This document shows positions 15,868-23,589 of a stretch of 46,079 nucleotides of DNA, one piece after another. Each line of letters begins with the position of its first letter. The first letter of the stretch is position 1. Source of the DNA: an uncultured Loktanella sp. (GTDB lineage Bacteria > Pseudomonadota > Alphaproteobacteria > Rhodobacterales > Rhodobacteraceae); the NCBI GenBank assembly GCA_913061335.1, contig CAJXTP010000001.1, positions 1 through 46,079 of the forward strand, given 5' to 3'. The notes under the pieces were generated by a model that did not search any database, had not been told where the DNA came from, and worked only from the letters and a program-made list of their open reading frames with translations. A program made the translations under genes and the position numbers.

Positions 15868-16947
15868 TTATTCAGCCCCATACTGATTGCTATCGTGCTT
15901 CTCGACAATCTTGGCGAACCTGCGCATGAACCGCGCGTCGGCTTTCGCCTTTTGCTCCAGCACTTCGCGGGCGAACACCATGTGGTCTTCGTGGGCTTCC
16001 AGCATGTCGGCCATGCGGGCGTTTGTGGCGGACCCGATTGCGGCCATTGCTGTTTGTGCCTCTTGGTCGGTTTTCACGCCAATCTCGTTGATTTTATGGG
16101 CGACGTCTTGTTGTTGCGCAGTTTTCAATGACTTGGACAGGGCATCATACAGCACAACACGCTGCTTGGTGTCTGTCTCCAGTTTATTGATCAAAACCAT
16201 CTGCGTCGCGGCTTGGTTCTGCAAACTATCGATCCAGGTTTTACCCTTTTCGATATAGCGTTCCAGCGTCTGGGATTTCGCCAGCTTAACCTGCTCCATT
16301 TGGACCATCTCGTTATAGCTGGTGTTCAGCGCGGCCAGCTCAGATTCCAGCTTGGTGCGGGCTGTGGCATCCTGTTCAACTGAAATCTTACCCTCAATCG
16401 TAATAATCTGAGGATCAATCGCCAGAATATCAGCGCGCACTGATTCCAGCTCACCCACAGTCATTTCACGTTCATCAAGCGTACCCGTCAGGTTCGCTTC
16501 AACCTTGGTCTTTTGCTCGTTCAGCGTGGCAAGCTGGCCCTGCAACAATCGCGTAATCACGTCGGACTTGGAGATCAAATCCTGCAACTTGTCGTCGACA
16601 GAGGCGCTGCGCATCCGCTCTTCACGCATGCTGTCGGACTTGTTGCCCGAAAACCAACCAACGACGCTTTCCATCGTGGTCTTGGACCGCATTTCGTCGA
16701 AGTCTTTGGAAAAGGCGGATGTGACATCATCCAGCCCCATGATCAGCTCGGCAATATTGGCGTTCATCAATTCGGTATGGGCATGCACGTCCTCAAGGGA
16801 CGCATTTTCAATATCGACAGAGATATCCGTACCAGCCGCCATTTTCTGGCGGGCGTTTTCAATCCGGCCGGTCAATTCAGAAATTTTGGATTGCGCCTCA
16901 GCTACTTGTGCTTGGCTTTCTTGGATCTGCGTGTCGAAATTGGCCAT
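15868..16947 (-). CDS. Long coiled-coil protein heading the AAA+ operon
   Basis: 359 residues, almost wholly helical and rich in Gln, Glu, Lys and Ala heptads (1-40, about 130-235, about 240-350), with no signal peptide or membrane helix. A less regular stretch near 90-125 contains ESVVGWFSGNKSDSMREERMR. The overall plan (long helices, a repeated LINKLETDTKQRVVLYDAL-type segment) recalls TelA / toxic-anion-resistance proteins, but I cannot show homology. ATG 16947 has GAGGGA about nine bases upstream and a possible promoter 35-65 bases before it. As first gene of the operon it may be a scaffold or the substrate of the AAA+ ATPase. Confidence 0.82.
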   Translation of the reverse strand: MANFDTQIQESQAQVAEAQSKISELTGRIENARQKMAAGTDISVDIENASLEDVHAHTELMNANIAELIMGLDDVTSAFSKDFDEMRSKTTMESVVGWFSGNKSDSMREERMRSASVDDKLQDLISKSDVITRLLQGQLATLNEQKTKVEANLTGTLDEREMTVGELESVRADILAIDPQIITIEGKISVEQDATARTKLESELAALNTSYNEMVQMEQVKLAKSQTLERYIEKGKTWIDSLQNQAATQMVLINKLETDTKQRVVLYDALSKSLKTAQQQDVAHKINEIGVKTDQEAQTAMAAIGSATNARMADMLEAHEDHMVFAREVLEQKAKADARFMRRFAKIVEKHDSNQYGAE

Positions 16948-16982
16948 ATGCGAATGTCCCTCGTTAATGTTACGTCTGTTTA

Positions 16983-17011
16983 CATTTAGGTACTATCTAA
17001 CGAATTTTCAA
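16983..17011 (-). promoter_or_regulatory. Possible sigma-70 promoter of the AAA+ operon
   Basis: On the minus strand TTGAAA (17011-17006), 17 bases, then TAAATG (16988-16983), about 36 bases before the coiled-coil gene. The -35 is good and the -10 poor. It lies between the transpeptidase terminator and the first gene, where a promoter is expected. Confidence 0.35.
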
Positions 17012-17073
17012 ATACCTGTGATCTCAATTCGCACGAACATGCACCAAAAATTGGGCGGCGTCATGGCCAAGCA

Positions 17074-17108
17074 CAAAAAAAGCCCCGCAACCTTGGGGCT
17101 ACGGGGCT
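17074..17108 (-). terminator. Rho-independent terminator of the L,D-transpeptidase gene
   Basis: On the minus strand AGCCCCG (17108-17102) and CGGGGCT (17087-17081) form a seven-pair stem followed by a run of Ts (17080-17075). It starts seven bases after the transpeptidase stop and separates that gene from the AAA+ operon downstream. Confidence 0.85.
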
Positions 17109-17114
17109 TATTTA

Positions 17115-17945
17115 TCAAAGTGGGACGTTAGATTCTTCAATTGGTGCATTGGGGTCCACTGCATCAAAATCCGGCGGCTGATCGTTTGCCAGCGCCTCTT
17201 CACCATAAATCGTGTCTGGGTCGATCTGCTTGGCAGGCAATTCCACGCCGCGGTTATAGTTTTCGGGATCAACGCGCAGCGATTCGTCTTCAGACCGAAC
17301 CAATACTTTGATCCCTCTTTCGACCGCATCATACAAATGGATCATGTCTTGGTTAAACATACGGATACAGCCCGCGCTGCCCGAATTACCAATCGACCCA
17401 AGATCGTTTGTCCCGTGAATGCGGTAATATGTGTCGCGCCCATTGCGGAACAAATACAAGGCCCGCGCGCCAAGCGGGCTGCGCAAACCACCCGGAATAC
17501 CGCGACGGAATGGGCCGTAAACATCCGGCTCCGTGCGCAACATGTTCTGCGTCGGCGTCCATCCAGGCCACTTCTTTTTCATCCGAATGACGCCAGTTCC
17601 GCTAAAGCTGCGGCCTGCGCGCCCAACACCAATGGGGTAACGCACTGCGGTCCCGTCACCTTTGACGTGGTACAAAAACTTCGCATAAGGATCGACGTCG
17701 ATGGAATTTTCAGGTGCCTCGCCAAGGTAAATCCCCGACATGCGCCGGTTGATCCCCATTGTGTACTCTTCCGGAATGCCCGGAAGGTCAAAGCCGGCAT
17801 CAAACAACGGCCCGTACCCGTCCATAAAGCTTGGCAAGCTGATCTTGACAGGGGCTGGCACTGACTCCTGCGACGCACAAGCTGCGGTCGCCCCAAGCAT
17901 CAGCGCTCCGAATGAACGCCGCGTGAGATTTGTAAAAATGGTCAT
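17115..17945 (-). CDS. L,D-transpeptidase (YkuD domain), exported
   Basis: 276-residue envelope enzyme that cross-links peptidoglycan stems or anchors proteins to them. The N-terminus TRRSFGALMLGATAACAS is a twin-arginine-like signal ending in an AC lipobox-type cysteine, so it may be a lipoprotein. The catalytic domain (about 90-230) has YYRIHGTNDLGSIGNSGSAGCIRM: the nucleophile Cys and upstream His are present, but the residue before Gly-Cys is Ala in place of the usual His or Ser. ATG 17945 is preferred over a TTG two codons earlier. It ends at a clear terminator and stands alone. Which cross-link or substrate it handles is not visible. Confidence 0.92.
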   Translation of the reverse strand: MTIFTNLTRRSFGALMLGATAACASQESVPAPVKISLPSFMDGYGPLFDAGFDLPGIPEEYTMGINRRMSGIYLGEAPENSIDVDPYAKFLYHVKGDGTAVRYPIGVGRAGRSFSGTGVIRMKKKWPGWTPTQNMLRTEPDVYGPFRRGIPGGLRSPLGARALYLFRNGRDTYYRIHGTNDLGSIGNSGSAGCIRMFNQDMIHLYDAVERGIKVLVRSEDESLRVDPENYNRGVELPAKQIDPDTIYGEEALANDQPPDFDAVDPNAPIEESNVPL

Positions 17946-18069
17946 AATCAACGGCTACCGTAATAATTGTTAGCCCTTGCGATAGCATACAAACCGCCAG
18001 TTGCAATTCACCGCATAGTGAGCGGCGTGGAACACGGGGCACCGTGACGCCGATGCCCCAATTCTTAGT

Positions 18070-19275
18070 TCAGCCAACCACGTTAAAGTCAGGCCCAAAT
18101 GGGTATTTGGTGATATTCTCGTTTCCGTCCTGCGTAATGAACAAGATATCATGCTCGCGGTAACCACCGGCACCGGGCTGGCCTTCTGGGATGGTCAACA
18201 TCGGTTCCATCGAAATCACCATGCCAGGTTCCAGCACTGTGTCGATGTCTTCGCGCAATTCCAGCCCCGCCTCGCGGCCATAGTAATGCGACAGCACGCC
18301 AAATGAATGGCCATAGCCAAACGTGCGGTACTGCAACAACTGGCGCTCTTCAAAGAACGTGTTGATCTTAGCGGTGACTTCGGCGCACGACACTCCCGGT
18401 TTTAGCAGGCTCATCCCGTATTCATGGGCGGCGACATTTGCCTCCCAAATACGCAAGCTCGCCGGATCAACTTCGCCAACAAACAATGTCCGTTCCAGCG
18501 CTGTGTAATACCCGCTGATCATCGGAAACGTGTTCAACGACAAGATATCGCCGCGTTGCAATTGTCGCGCGGTCACAGGGTTATGCGCGCCGTCCGTGTT
18601 GATTCCAGACTGGAACCAAACCCAACTATCGCGGTATTCCGCATCGGGGAACCGCTTAGCGATTTCCAGCTCCATCGCATTGCGACCAGCCATAGCCACG
18701 TCAATTTCGCGCGCGCCAACTGCAATCGCATCACGAATGGCATAGCCACCAACGTCCGCAACACCAGCCCCATGACGGATTAAATCCAACTCTGCCTGCG
18801 ATTTATGCATACGTTGCACCATCGTCATCGGCGCAATATCGACGACCCGCGCGGGCTGCATGAACGCTTCAAGCTTTTGGCTTTGCAGCAATGTCAGGTG
18901 GTCACCCTCCATGCCGACAACTCCACCAATCCCCGCAACAGACACGATAGCGCGCCAATAATTGTCACGCTCCCAATCGGTATAAGTGATGTTATCGCCG
19001 TGGCAGCGACGCCAAGGCTGCGACGCATCAATGCCCGCAGAAATCGTAACACTTTCAGTGGCCGTTACGACCAGCGCATAAGGACGGCCAAACGCACAAT
19101 ACAGAAAGCCGGAATAATAGGCGATGTTGTGCATCGACGTGAAAACCGCCGACTGCACGCCTGCATTGGACATGATTTTACGCAGCCCCGTCAGACGGGC
19201 CTCGAACTCAGCATCAGAAAACTGAAGCTGCTTTTCACCTTGGTGAAACCGATAGAATTGTGGACGCGTTGTCAT
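18070..19275 (-). CDS. Creatinase (creatine amidinohydrolase), M24 fold
   Basis: 401 residues, the length of Pseudomonas creatinase (about 403). Creatinase hydrolyses creatine to sarcosine and urea in the cytosol. Long stretches match the classical enzyme as I remember it: NIAYYSGFLYCAFGRPYALVV, WFQSGINTDGAHNPVT with the active-site His, FPMISGYYTALERTLF, FGYGHSFGVLSHYYGREAG, and EPMLTIPEGQPGAGGYREHD. The metal ligands of M24 aminopeptidases are not all kept, as expected for creatinase. ATG 19275 was chosen because a longer frame adds a tail unlike the family; GAGG lies about nine bases upstream. No creatininase, sarcosine oxidase or urease gene is adjacent. A related M24 amidinohydrolase specificity is possible. 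Confidence 0.88.
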   Translation of the reverse strand: MTTRPQFYRFHQGEKQLQFSDAEFEARLTGLRKIMSNAGVQSAVFTSMHNIAYYSGFLYCAFGRPYALVVTATESVTISAGIDASQPWRRCHGDNITYTDWERDNYWRAIVSVAGIGGVVGMEGDHLTLLQSQKLEAFMQPARVVDIAPMTMVQRMHKSQAELDLIRHGAGVADVGGYAIRDAIAVGAREIDVAMAGRNAMELEIAKRFPDAEYRDSWVWFQSGINTDGAHNPVTARQLQRGDILSLNTFPMISGYYTALERTLFVGEVDPASLRIWEANVAAHEYGMSLLKPGVSCAEVTAKINTFFEERQLLQYRTFGYGHSFGVLSHYYGREAGLELREDIDTVLEPGMVISMEPMLTIPEGQPGAGGYREHDILFITQDGNENITKYPFGPDFNVVG

Positions 19276-19479
19276 TGCATAGACCTCACATAGATGGGGT
19301 CTGATGTGCAGACCCCGAAAGGTCCCGGCGTTCAGGACGAAGGGGTCAATAAGGGCCCCGAGCGGCATTAAACCTGTGACGACGCCATCGCCACGTGCTC
19401 AAGCGGACTGCTAGTGCAAGAAGTGCCAATCTGGCAAGCGAAATTTTGGGGGCTGACAACGCTCCACTTGGGCGGCACG

Positions 19480-19494
19480 ATACATGTCATGTAT
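19480..19494. promoter_or_regulatory. Perfect 7-1-7 palindrome at a start region (possible operator)
   Basis: ATACATG T CATGTAT, in the spacer divergent from creatinase. It covers the first candidate ATG (19489) of the next gene. If it is an operator, the true start is probably ATG 19519. No regulator gene lies next to it. Confidence 0.4.
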
Positions 19495-19899
19495 ATATGG
19501 ACCCGCCTACGCACCCTGATGAACGGGGACCCCCAGCCAGAACTGCCGCCAGCCTTGCCCGAAGGCAAGCTGCGCATCCACCTGCTGTCGGCCGATTTCG
19601 CGGATACTGACGCGGCAATGGCCTATTGTTTTCACGCCGACGGTGACACCCCCGAACAGATCACCTTTGATCAACCCGGCGCGTTCATTGATACCGGTTT
19701 TGTCGAAGTCGTGCACCGCAACCCCGCCGCCCGCCTCGCCGATTTTCTGCCCGCAGCCGACGTTAATCGAATGATCGCCAAGATGAAGGGCACCAACACG
19801 CTGATCATCATCACCGAGGACGCGTTCGGCGGCTTTCCCTACGTGCTGACGTCCAACAAAACCGTGTATTATATCGGCCCGGTTGTGGTCGACGTCTGA
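19489..19899 (+). CDS. Unknown protein before cupin and P1 peptidase
   Basis: About 136 residues from ATG 19489, or 126 from ATG 19519 (MNGDPQPELPPALPEGKLRI). Neither start has a good ribosome site. Soluble, no signal peptide; the C-terminal half has LIIITEDAFGGFPYVLTSNKTVYYIGPVVVDV, which looks like paired strands. I do not recognise a family. Its stop overlaps the cupin gene start by one base (TGATG), so the two are co-translated and, with the peptidase, form a three-gene unit divergent from creatinase. Confidence 0.7.
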   Translation: MYIWTRLRTLMNGDPQPELPPALPEGKLRIHLLSADFADTDAAMAYCFHADGDTPEQITFDQPGAFIDTGFVEVVHRNPAARLADFLPAADVNRMIAKMKGTNTLIIITEDAFGGFPYVLTSNKTVYYIGPVVVDV

Positions 19900-20249
19900 T
19901 GGATAAGGTCAACCTTGCGGATAAACTGGCGACGTTTTCCAACCACTGGTCGCCGCACATCATCGGCCAATATAATGACAACGACCTGATGGTCGTCAAA
20001 GTCCAAGGCGAATTCGTCTGGCACAGCCACCCCGACACCGATGATCTGTTTCTATGTCTGTCCGGTTCGGTCGATATTGAACTGCGCGACAAAACGGTAA
20101 CCCTTAACGCAGGTGAACTTTGCGTGGTCCCCGCTGGCGTTGAACACCGACCCACAGCGCGCGGTGAGGCGCATCTATTGCTGATCGAACCCAGCGGCAC
20201 ACCAAACACTGGCGACCCGGACACCGCCGTGCACAAGCCCGCCATATGA
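19899..20249 (+). CDS. Cupin-domain protein
   Basis: 116-residue single cupin barrel. Metal-site motif 1 is seen as VWHSHPDTDDLFLCLSG and motif 2 as GELCVVPAGVEHRP, which supply His/Asp/His ligands. Small cupins of this type act as dioxygenases, isomerases or ligand-binding proteins, and nothing here picks one. It overlaps the preceding unknown gene by one base and the following P1 peptidase gene by four (ATGA), so the three should be made together. Confidence 0.85.
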   Translation: MDKVNLADKLATFSNHWSPHIIGQYNDNDLMVVKVQGEFVWHSHPDTDDLFLCLSGSVDIELRDKTVTLNAGELCVVPAGVEHRPTARGEAHLLLIEPSGTPNTGDPDTAVHKPAI

Positions 20250-21208
20250 TGCGCAATCTGATCACCGATGTGCCCGGCATTCTGGTCGGCAATGCGCATG
20301 ACACGCATGTCAAAACCGGCACCACAGTCCTGACCGCTGCCCAGCCGTTCACCTGCGGCGTACACATCATGGGCGGCGCACCTGGTACCCGTGAAACCGA
20401 TCTGCTTGCGCCCGATAAACTGGTTGAACAGGTCGACGCACTTGTGCTGTCTGGCGGGTCTACCTTGGGGCTTGATGCGGCATCGGGCGCGGCAAACGCG
20501 CTACGCGCTGCAGGGCGGGGCTTTGCAGTTGGCGATCAACGTGTGCCCATTGTGCCCAGCGCAATCTTGTTCGACCTACTGAACGGCGGCGACAAAAACT
20601 GGCTTGAAAACCCTTACGCAACCTTGGGCGCACAGGCACTTGCATCCGCCAGCGACAGCTTTGACATCGGGACCGCAGGCGCGGGTTTCGGCGCAACTAC
20701 CGCCACGCTCAAAGGCGGGCTTGGATCGGCCAGCATGACCCTGCCAGATGGCACCGTCATCGGAGCGTTGGTCGCGGTCAACGCCGTCGGATCAGTGACT
20801 GTCGGCGACGGGCCGCATTTCTGGGCAGCACCATTTGAGCACGGCGGCGAGTTCGGCAATCTTGGCCCCTCTCCGACCTACCCGACAGGGCGGCCCACAA
20901 CCAAAGGACACGGTCGCAACACCACCATCGGGATCACCGCGACCAACGCAAAACTGACCCAAGCACAGTGCACGCGCCTTGCAACAGCAGCCCATGACGG
21001 GATCGGACGGGCGGTTGTGCCGGCGCACACACCAGTCGACGGCGACCTGATCTTCGCGGCCAGCACGGGGAACGTGAAATGCGACGACCTACTTTACCTC
21101 GGCCACGCAGCGGCCACCTGCATGGCGCGTGCAATTGCGCGGGGCGTCTATCTCGCGCGGTCCACCCCGTTCGAAGACCCGCCGTGTTATGCGCGGGCGT
21201 TTAGCTAA
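20246..21208 (+). CDS. P1-family (DmpA/NylC-type) self-processing peptidase
   Basis: 320-residue N-terminal nucleophile hydrolase of family P1/S58, which includes L-aminopeptidase/D-esterase DmpA and 6-aminohexanoate-oligomer hydrolase NylC. The start TDVPGILVGNAHD, the VLSGGSTLGLDAASG segment and the proposed autocleavage site Asn225-Thr226 in GHGRNTTIGI all fit; Thr226 would become the nucleophile of the beta chain. Such enzymes cleave beta-peptides, amides or nylon oligomers, and the natural substrate here is unknown. It begins within the cupin gene and ends tail to tail with the alpha/beta hydrolase, overlapping by eight bases. Confidence 0.88.
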   Translation: MMRNLITDVPGILVGNAHDTHVKTGTTVLTAAQPFTCGVHIMGGAPGTRETDLLAPDKLVEQVDALVLSGGSTLGLDAASGAANALRAAGRGFAVGDQRVPIVPSAILFDLLNGGDKNWLENPYATLGAQALASASDSFDIGTAGAGFGATTATLKGGLGSASMTLPDGTVIGALVAVNAVGSVTVGDGPHFWAAPFEHGGEFGNLGPSPTYPTGRPTTKGHGRNTTIGITATNAKLTQAQCTRLATAAHDGIGRAVVPAHTPVDGDLIFAASTGNVKCDDLLYLGHAAATCMARAIARGVYLARSTPFEDPPCYARAFS

Positions 21209-21209
21209 A
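21200..21209. other. Shared palindromic stop of two convergent genes
   Basis: TTTAGCTAAA is its own complement. Read on either strand it gives Phe-Ser-stop, so the P1 peptidase and the alpha/beta hydrolase both end ...FS from the same ten bases. Confidence 0.85.
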
Positions 21210-21962
21210 CAGGGCTTGTGTCAGCGGGCTATCCGCGTCCGCCAACCCATCAATCACATTGAAATGGTGCTGATCAGGGGCAAAGGTCACGCTGCAACCC
21301 CACGCCGACCCCAACGCTTGGGCTTGCTCAATGAACACCGGCCGCTCATCTGCGCCGACCCAAACCGACACGGGCACATCAGGTGCTGCGGCATGCACTG
21401 GGCTCTCAGACATCGCCTCGGCCTCGGTTAGCTGAAAGTCGTCTTGCATCTGCGTTTGCATCAATGGGACCAAGTCCGCGACCGGTGAAATCGGCACTAC
21501 ACGGGCCAATCGGCCATCCCAATCCATCCCAGCAAGGCGGGCAACTATCTGTCCGCCAGCGGAATGCCCCGTCAATCTAATCGGCCCGGGCACACGGGCA
21601 GCAGCCAAGCGCACCGCCGCTGTCATCTGCTCGGTGATATCCGAAATCCGCACATCGGGACAAAGATCATACGACGGCATCGCCACCGCCCAGCCATGCG
21701 CCAAAGGACCAGCCGCCAAATGCGACCAGCTAGATTTATCGAACATCCGCCAATATCCGCCATGCACAAACACAACCAAGCCCTTGGCCAAACGGTTGGG
21801 ATGAAAAATATCCATCACCTGACGCGGGCTTGGGCCATATGGCACATCAATTTCGGCTAAAACACTGTCGCGAAAACCCGCCGCTTGCGTGTTCCAGCGA
21901 TCTGGATAATCCGCAGCACCATCAATATACGCGCCATTGGCAAACCGATCGTCCATGTCCAT
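21201..21962 (-). CDS. Alpha/beta hydrolase, kynurenine-formamidase-like
   Basis: 253-residue serine hydrolase. The oxyanion motif HGGYWRMFDKSSW (about 84-96) and nucleophile elbow GHSAGGQIV are characteristic of the arylformamidase-like branch, which hydrolyses N-formylkynurenine or related esters and amides. The later VWVGADERP and DQHHFNVIDGL supply the catalytic Asp and His. ATG 21962 is chosen for its GAAAGG site eight bases upstream; ATGs at 21977 and 21956 are alternatives. Any longer frame would run antisense through gabD. No other tryptophan-catabolic gene is near, so the substrate stays open. It is divergent from gabD. Confidence 0.85.
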   Translation of the reverse strand: MDMDDRFANGAYIDGAADYPDRWNTQAAGFRDSVLAEIDVPYGPSPRQVMDIFHPNRLAKGLVVFVHGGYWRMFDKSSWSHLAAGPLAHGWAVAMPSYDLCPDVRISDITEQMTAAVRLAAARVPGPIRLTGHSAGGQIVARLAGMDWDGRLARVVPISPVADLVPLMQTQMQDDFQLTEAEAMSESPVHAAAPDVPVSVWVGADERPVFIEQAQALGSAWGCSVTFAPDQHHFNVIDGLADADSPLTQALFS

Positions 21963-22052
21963 GTTTGGGCCTTTCATAATGCCAGCGTCGGTTTGCGCTT
22001 TACCAACGCAACCGCGCAAGGTCAGATGGGGCAAACTGAATTGGAGCTTACC

Positions 22053-23531
22053 ATGCTTGACGACATCACCAACCTCAAATCCATGCTGACGCGCCCTGAT
22101 CTGGTCTGCGAAGACGCGTTTATCGGCGGCAAATGGTCTGCGGCCACATCTGGCAAAACCTTTGACGTGACCAACCCCGCACGTGGGGATGTGATTGCAA
22201 CTGTCGCCGACCTTGATCGGGCCGACGTGGCACGGGCCATTGACGCGGCCAAAAAGGCGCAAGTTGGCTGGGCTGCTTTGGCCGCCAAAGCACGCTCCAA
22301 TATTTTGCGCAAATGGTTCGATCTTCTGATGGCCAACCAAGAAGACCTCGCAATCATCATGTCCGCCGAACAAGGCAAACCAATGACTGAATCGCGTGGC
22401 GAAGTCGCTTACGGCGCGTCGTTCATCGAATGGTTCGGCGAGGAGGCCAAGCGCAACTACGGCGAAACCATCCCTGGCCACATGGCTGACAAACGGATCA
22501 CCGTGATCAAACAGCCTATTGGCGTGGCGGCGGCAATCACGCCGTGGAACTTCCCCAATGCAATGATCGCGCGCAAAGTGGCGCCCGCACTGGCCGCTGG
22601 CTGTGCGTTCGTGGTGCGTCCTGCATCCCAAACACCACTGTCCGCGCTCGCCATGGCGAAACTGGCGCAAGAGGCAGGCGTTCCAAAGGGCGTGCTGTCC
22701 GTCGTCCCATCAAACGACGCGGCGGGCATCGGCAAAGAATTCTGCGAAAACCCGACTGTGCGCAAACTGTCGTTCACCGGATCAACCCAAGTCGGGCGGA
22801 TCTTGATGAAACAAGCGGCCGATCAGGTCATGAAATGCTCAATGGAACTGGGCGGCAACGCGCCATTCATCGTGTTTGACGACGCCGATCTGGACGAGGC
22901 CGTCATCGGGGCCATCGCCTGCAAATTCCGCAACAATGGGCAAACTTGCGTCTGCGCCAACCGGATTTACGTGCAAGCGGGCGTCTATGATGCCTTCGCG
23001 CAAAAGCTGAAAATCGCGGTCGAAAACCTGCTCGTCGGCGACGGCCTGACAGACGGTACCACCCTTGGGCCACTGATCGAACCGTCTGCGGTGGTCAAAG
23101 TCCAGTCGCACCTCGATGACGCCTTATCCAAGGGCGCGACCGTCCTGACAGGCGGCAAACCGCACGCGCTTGGCGGCTTGTTCTTCGAACCCACAATCGT
23201 GACAGGGGCGACCAAAGACATGATCGTCAGCACCGACGAAACATTCGGCCCCTTTGCGCCCTTGTTCAAATTTGAGGACGAAGACGACGTTATCGCGCTT
23301 GCCAATGACACGATCTTTGGACTGGCATCGTATTTCTACGCCAAAGACATCAGCCGCGTCGCCAAGGTGGCCGAGGCGCTGGAATACGGCATCGTCGGGA
23401 TCAACACGGGCATCATTTCAACCGAAGTCGCCCCATTTGGTGGGGTCAAACAGTCCGGCTTAGGGCGCGAAGGCAGCAGACACGGCATGGATGACTACAT
23501 GGAAATGAAATACATCTGCACGTCGGTTTAA
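22053..23531 (+). CDS. gabD: Succinate-semialdehyde dehydrogenase (GabD-like)
   Basis: 492-residue aldehyde dehydrogenase of the GabD group, which oxidises succinate semialdehyde to succinate. Visible are Asn166 in TPWNFPNAMIARK, Glu265 in MELGGNAPFIV, Cys299 in NNGQTCVCANR and FGGVKQSGLGREGS near the end. The lysine that usually precedes PA(S/E) in the cofactor site is Arg189 here (VVRPASQ), which may change NADP/NAD preference. ATG 22053 has TTGGAG about seven bases upstream and begins where family members do. It is divergent from the formamidase-like gene and is followed by a strong hairpin. No gabT lies next to it, so glutarate or related semialdehydes are also possible substrates. Confidence 0.9.
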   Translation: MLDDITNLKSMLTRPDLVCEDAFIGGKWSAATSGKTFDVTNPARGDVIATVADLDRADVARAIDAAKKAQVGWAALAAKARSNILRKWFDLLMANQEDLAIIMSAEQGKPMTESRGEVAYGASFIEWFGEEAKRNYGETIPGHMADKRITVIKQPIGVAAAITPWNFPNAMIARKVAPALAAGCAFVVRPASQTPLSALAMAKLAQEAGVPKGVLSVVPSNDAAGIGKEFCENPTVRKLSFTGSTQVGRILMKQAADQVMKCSMELGGNAPFIVFDDADLDEAVIGAIACKFRNNGQTCVCANRIYVQAGVYDAFAQKLKIAVENLLVGDGLTDGTTLGPLIEPSAVVKVQSHLDDALSKGATVLTGGKPHALGGLFFEPTIVTGATKDMIVSTDETFGPFAPLFKFEDEDDVIALANDTIFGLASYFYAKDISRVAKVAEALEYGIVGINTGIISTEVAPFGGVKQSGLGREGSRHGMDDYMEMKYICTSV

Positions 23532-23547
23532 ACAAAAATATTTTGCA

Positions 23548-23575
23548 GCGGGCCAAGGATTGACCATTGGCCCGC
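23548..23575 (+). terminator. Nine-pair hairpin after gabD, in the sigma-factor leader
   Basis: GCGGGCCAA, ten bases, TTGGCCCGC: a perfect nine-pair stem 17 bases after the gabD stop and 14 bases before the sigma-factor start. No T-run follows, so it may end gabD transcription weakly or act as a leader structure for the sigma gene. Confidence 0.5.
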
Positions 23576-23589
23576 GTCGAACCACCGTG

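Noticed and set aside
15868..16947. Calling the coiled-coil protein TelA / toxic anion resistance
   Set aside because: The general helical layout is similar, but I could not align specific conserved residues; coiled coils look alike by composition.
9887..16947. Calling the AAA+ operon an antiphage defence system
   Set aside because: No nuclease, toxin, deaminase or reverse-transcriptase motif and no mobile-element context was seen. The neighbourhood is housekeeping-like.
18022..18048. CACGG-GGCA-CCGTG hairpin after creatinase as a terminator
   Set aside because: Only five pairs and no T-run on the creatinase strand; could be chance in GC-rich sequence.
21963..22670. Long N-terminal extension of the alpha/beta hydrolase frame
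   Set aside because: It runs antisense through gabD, which has all catalytic motifs. The hydrolase has a suitable start at 21962.
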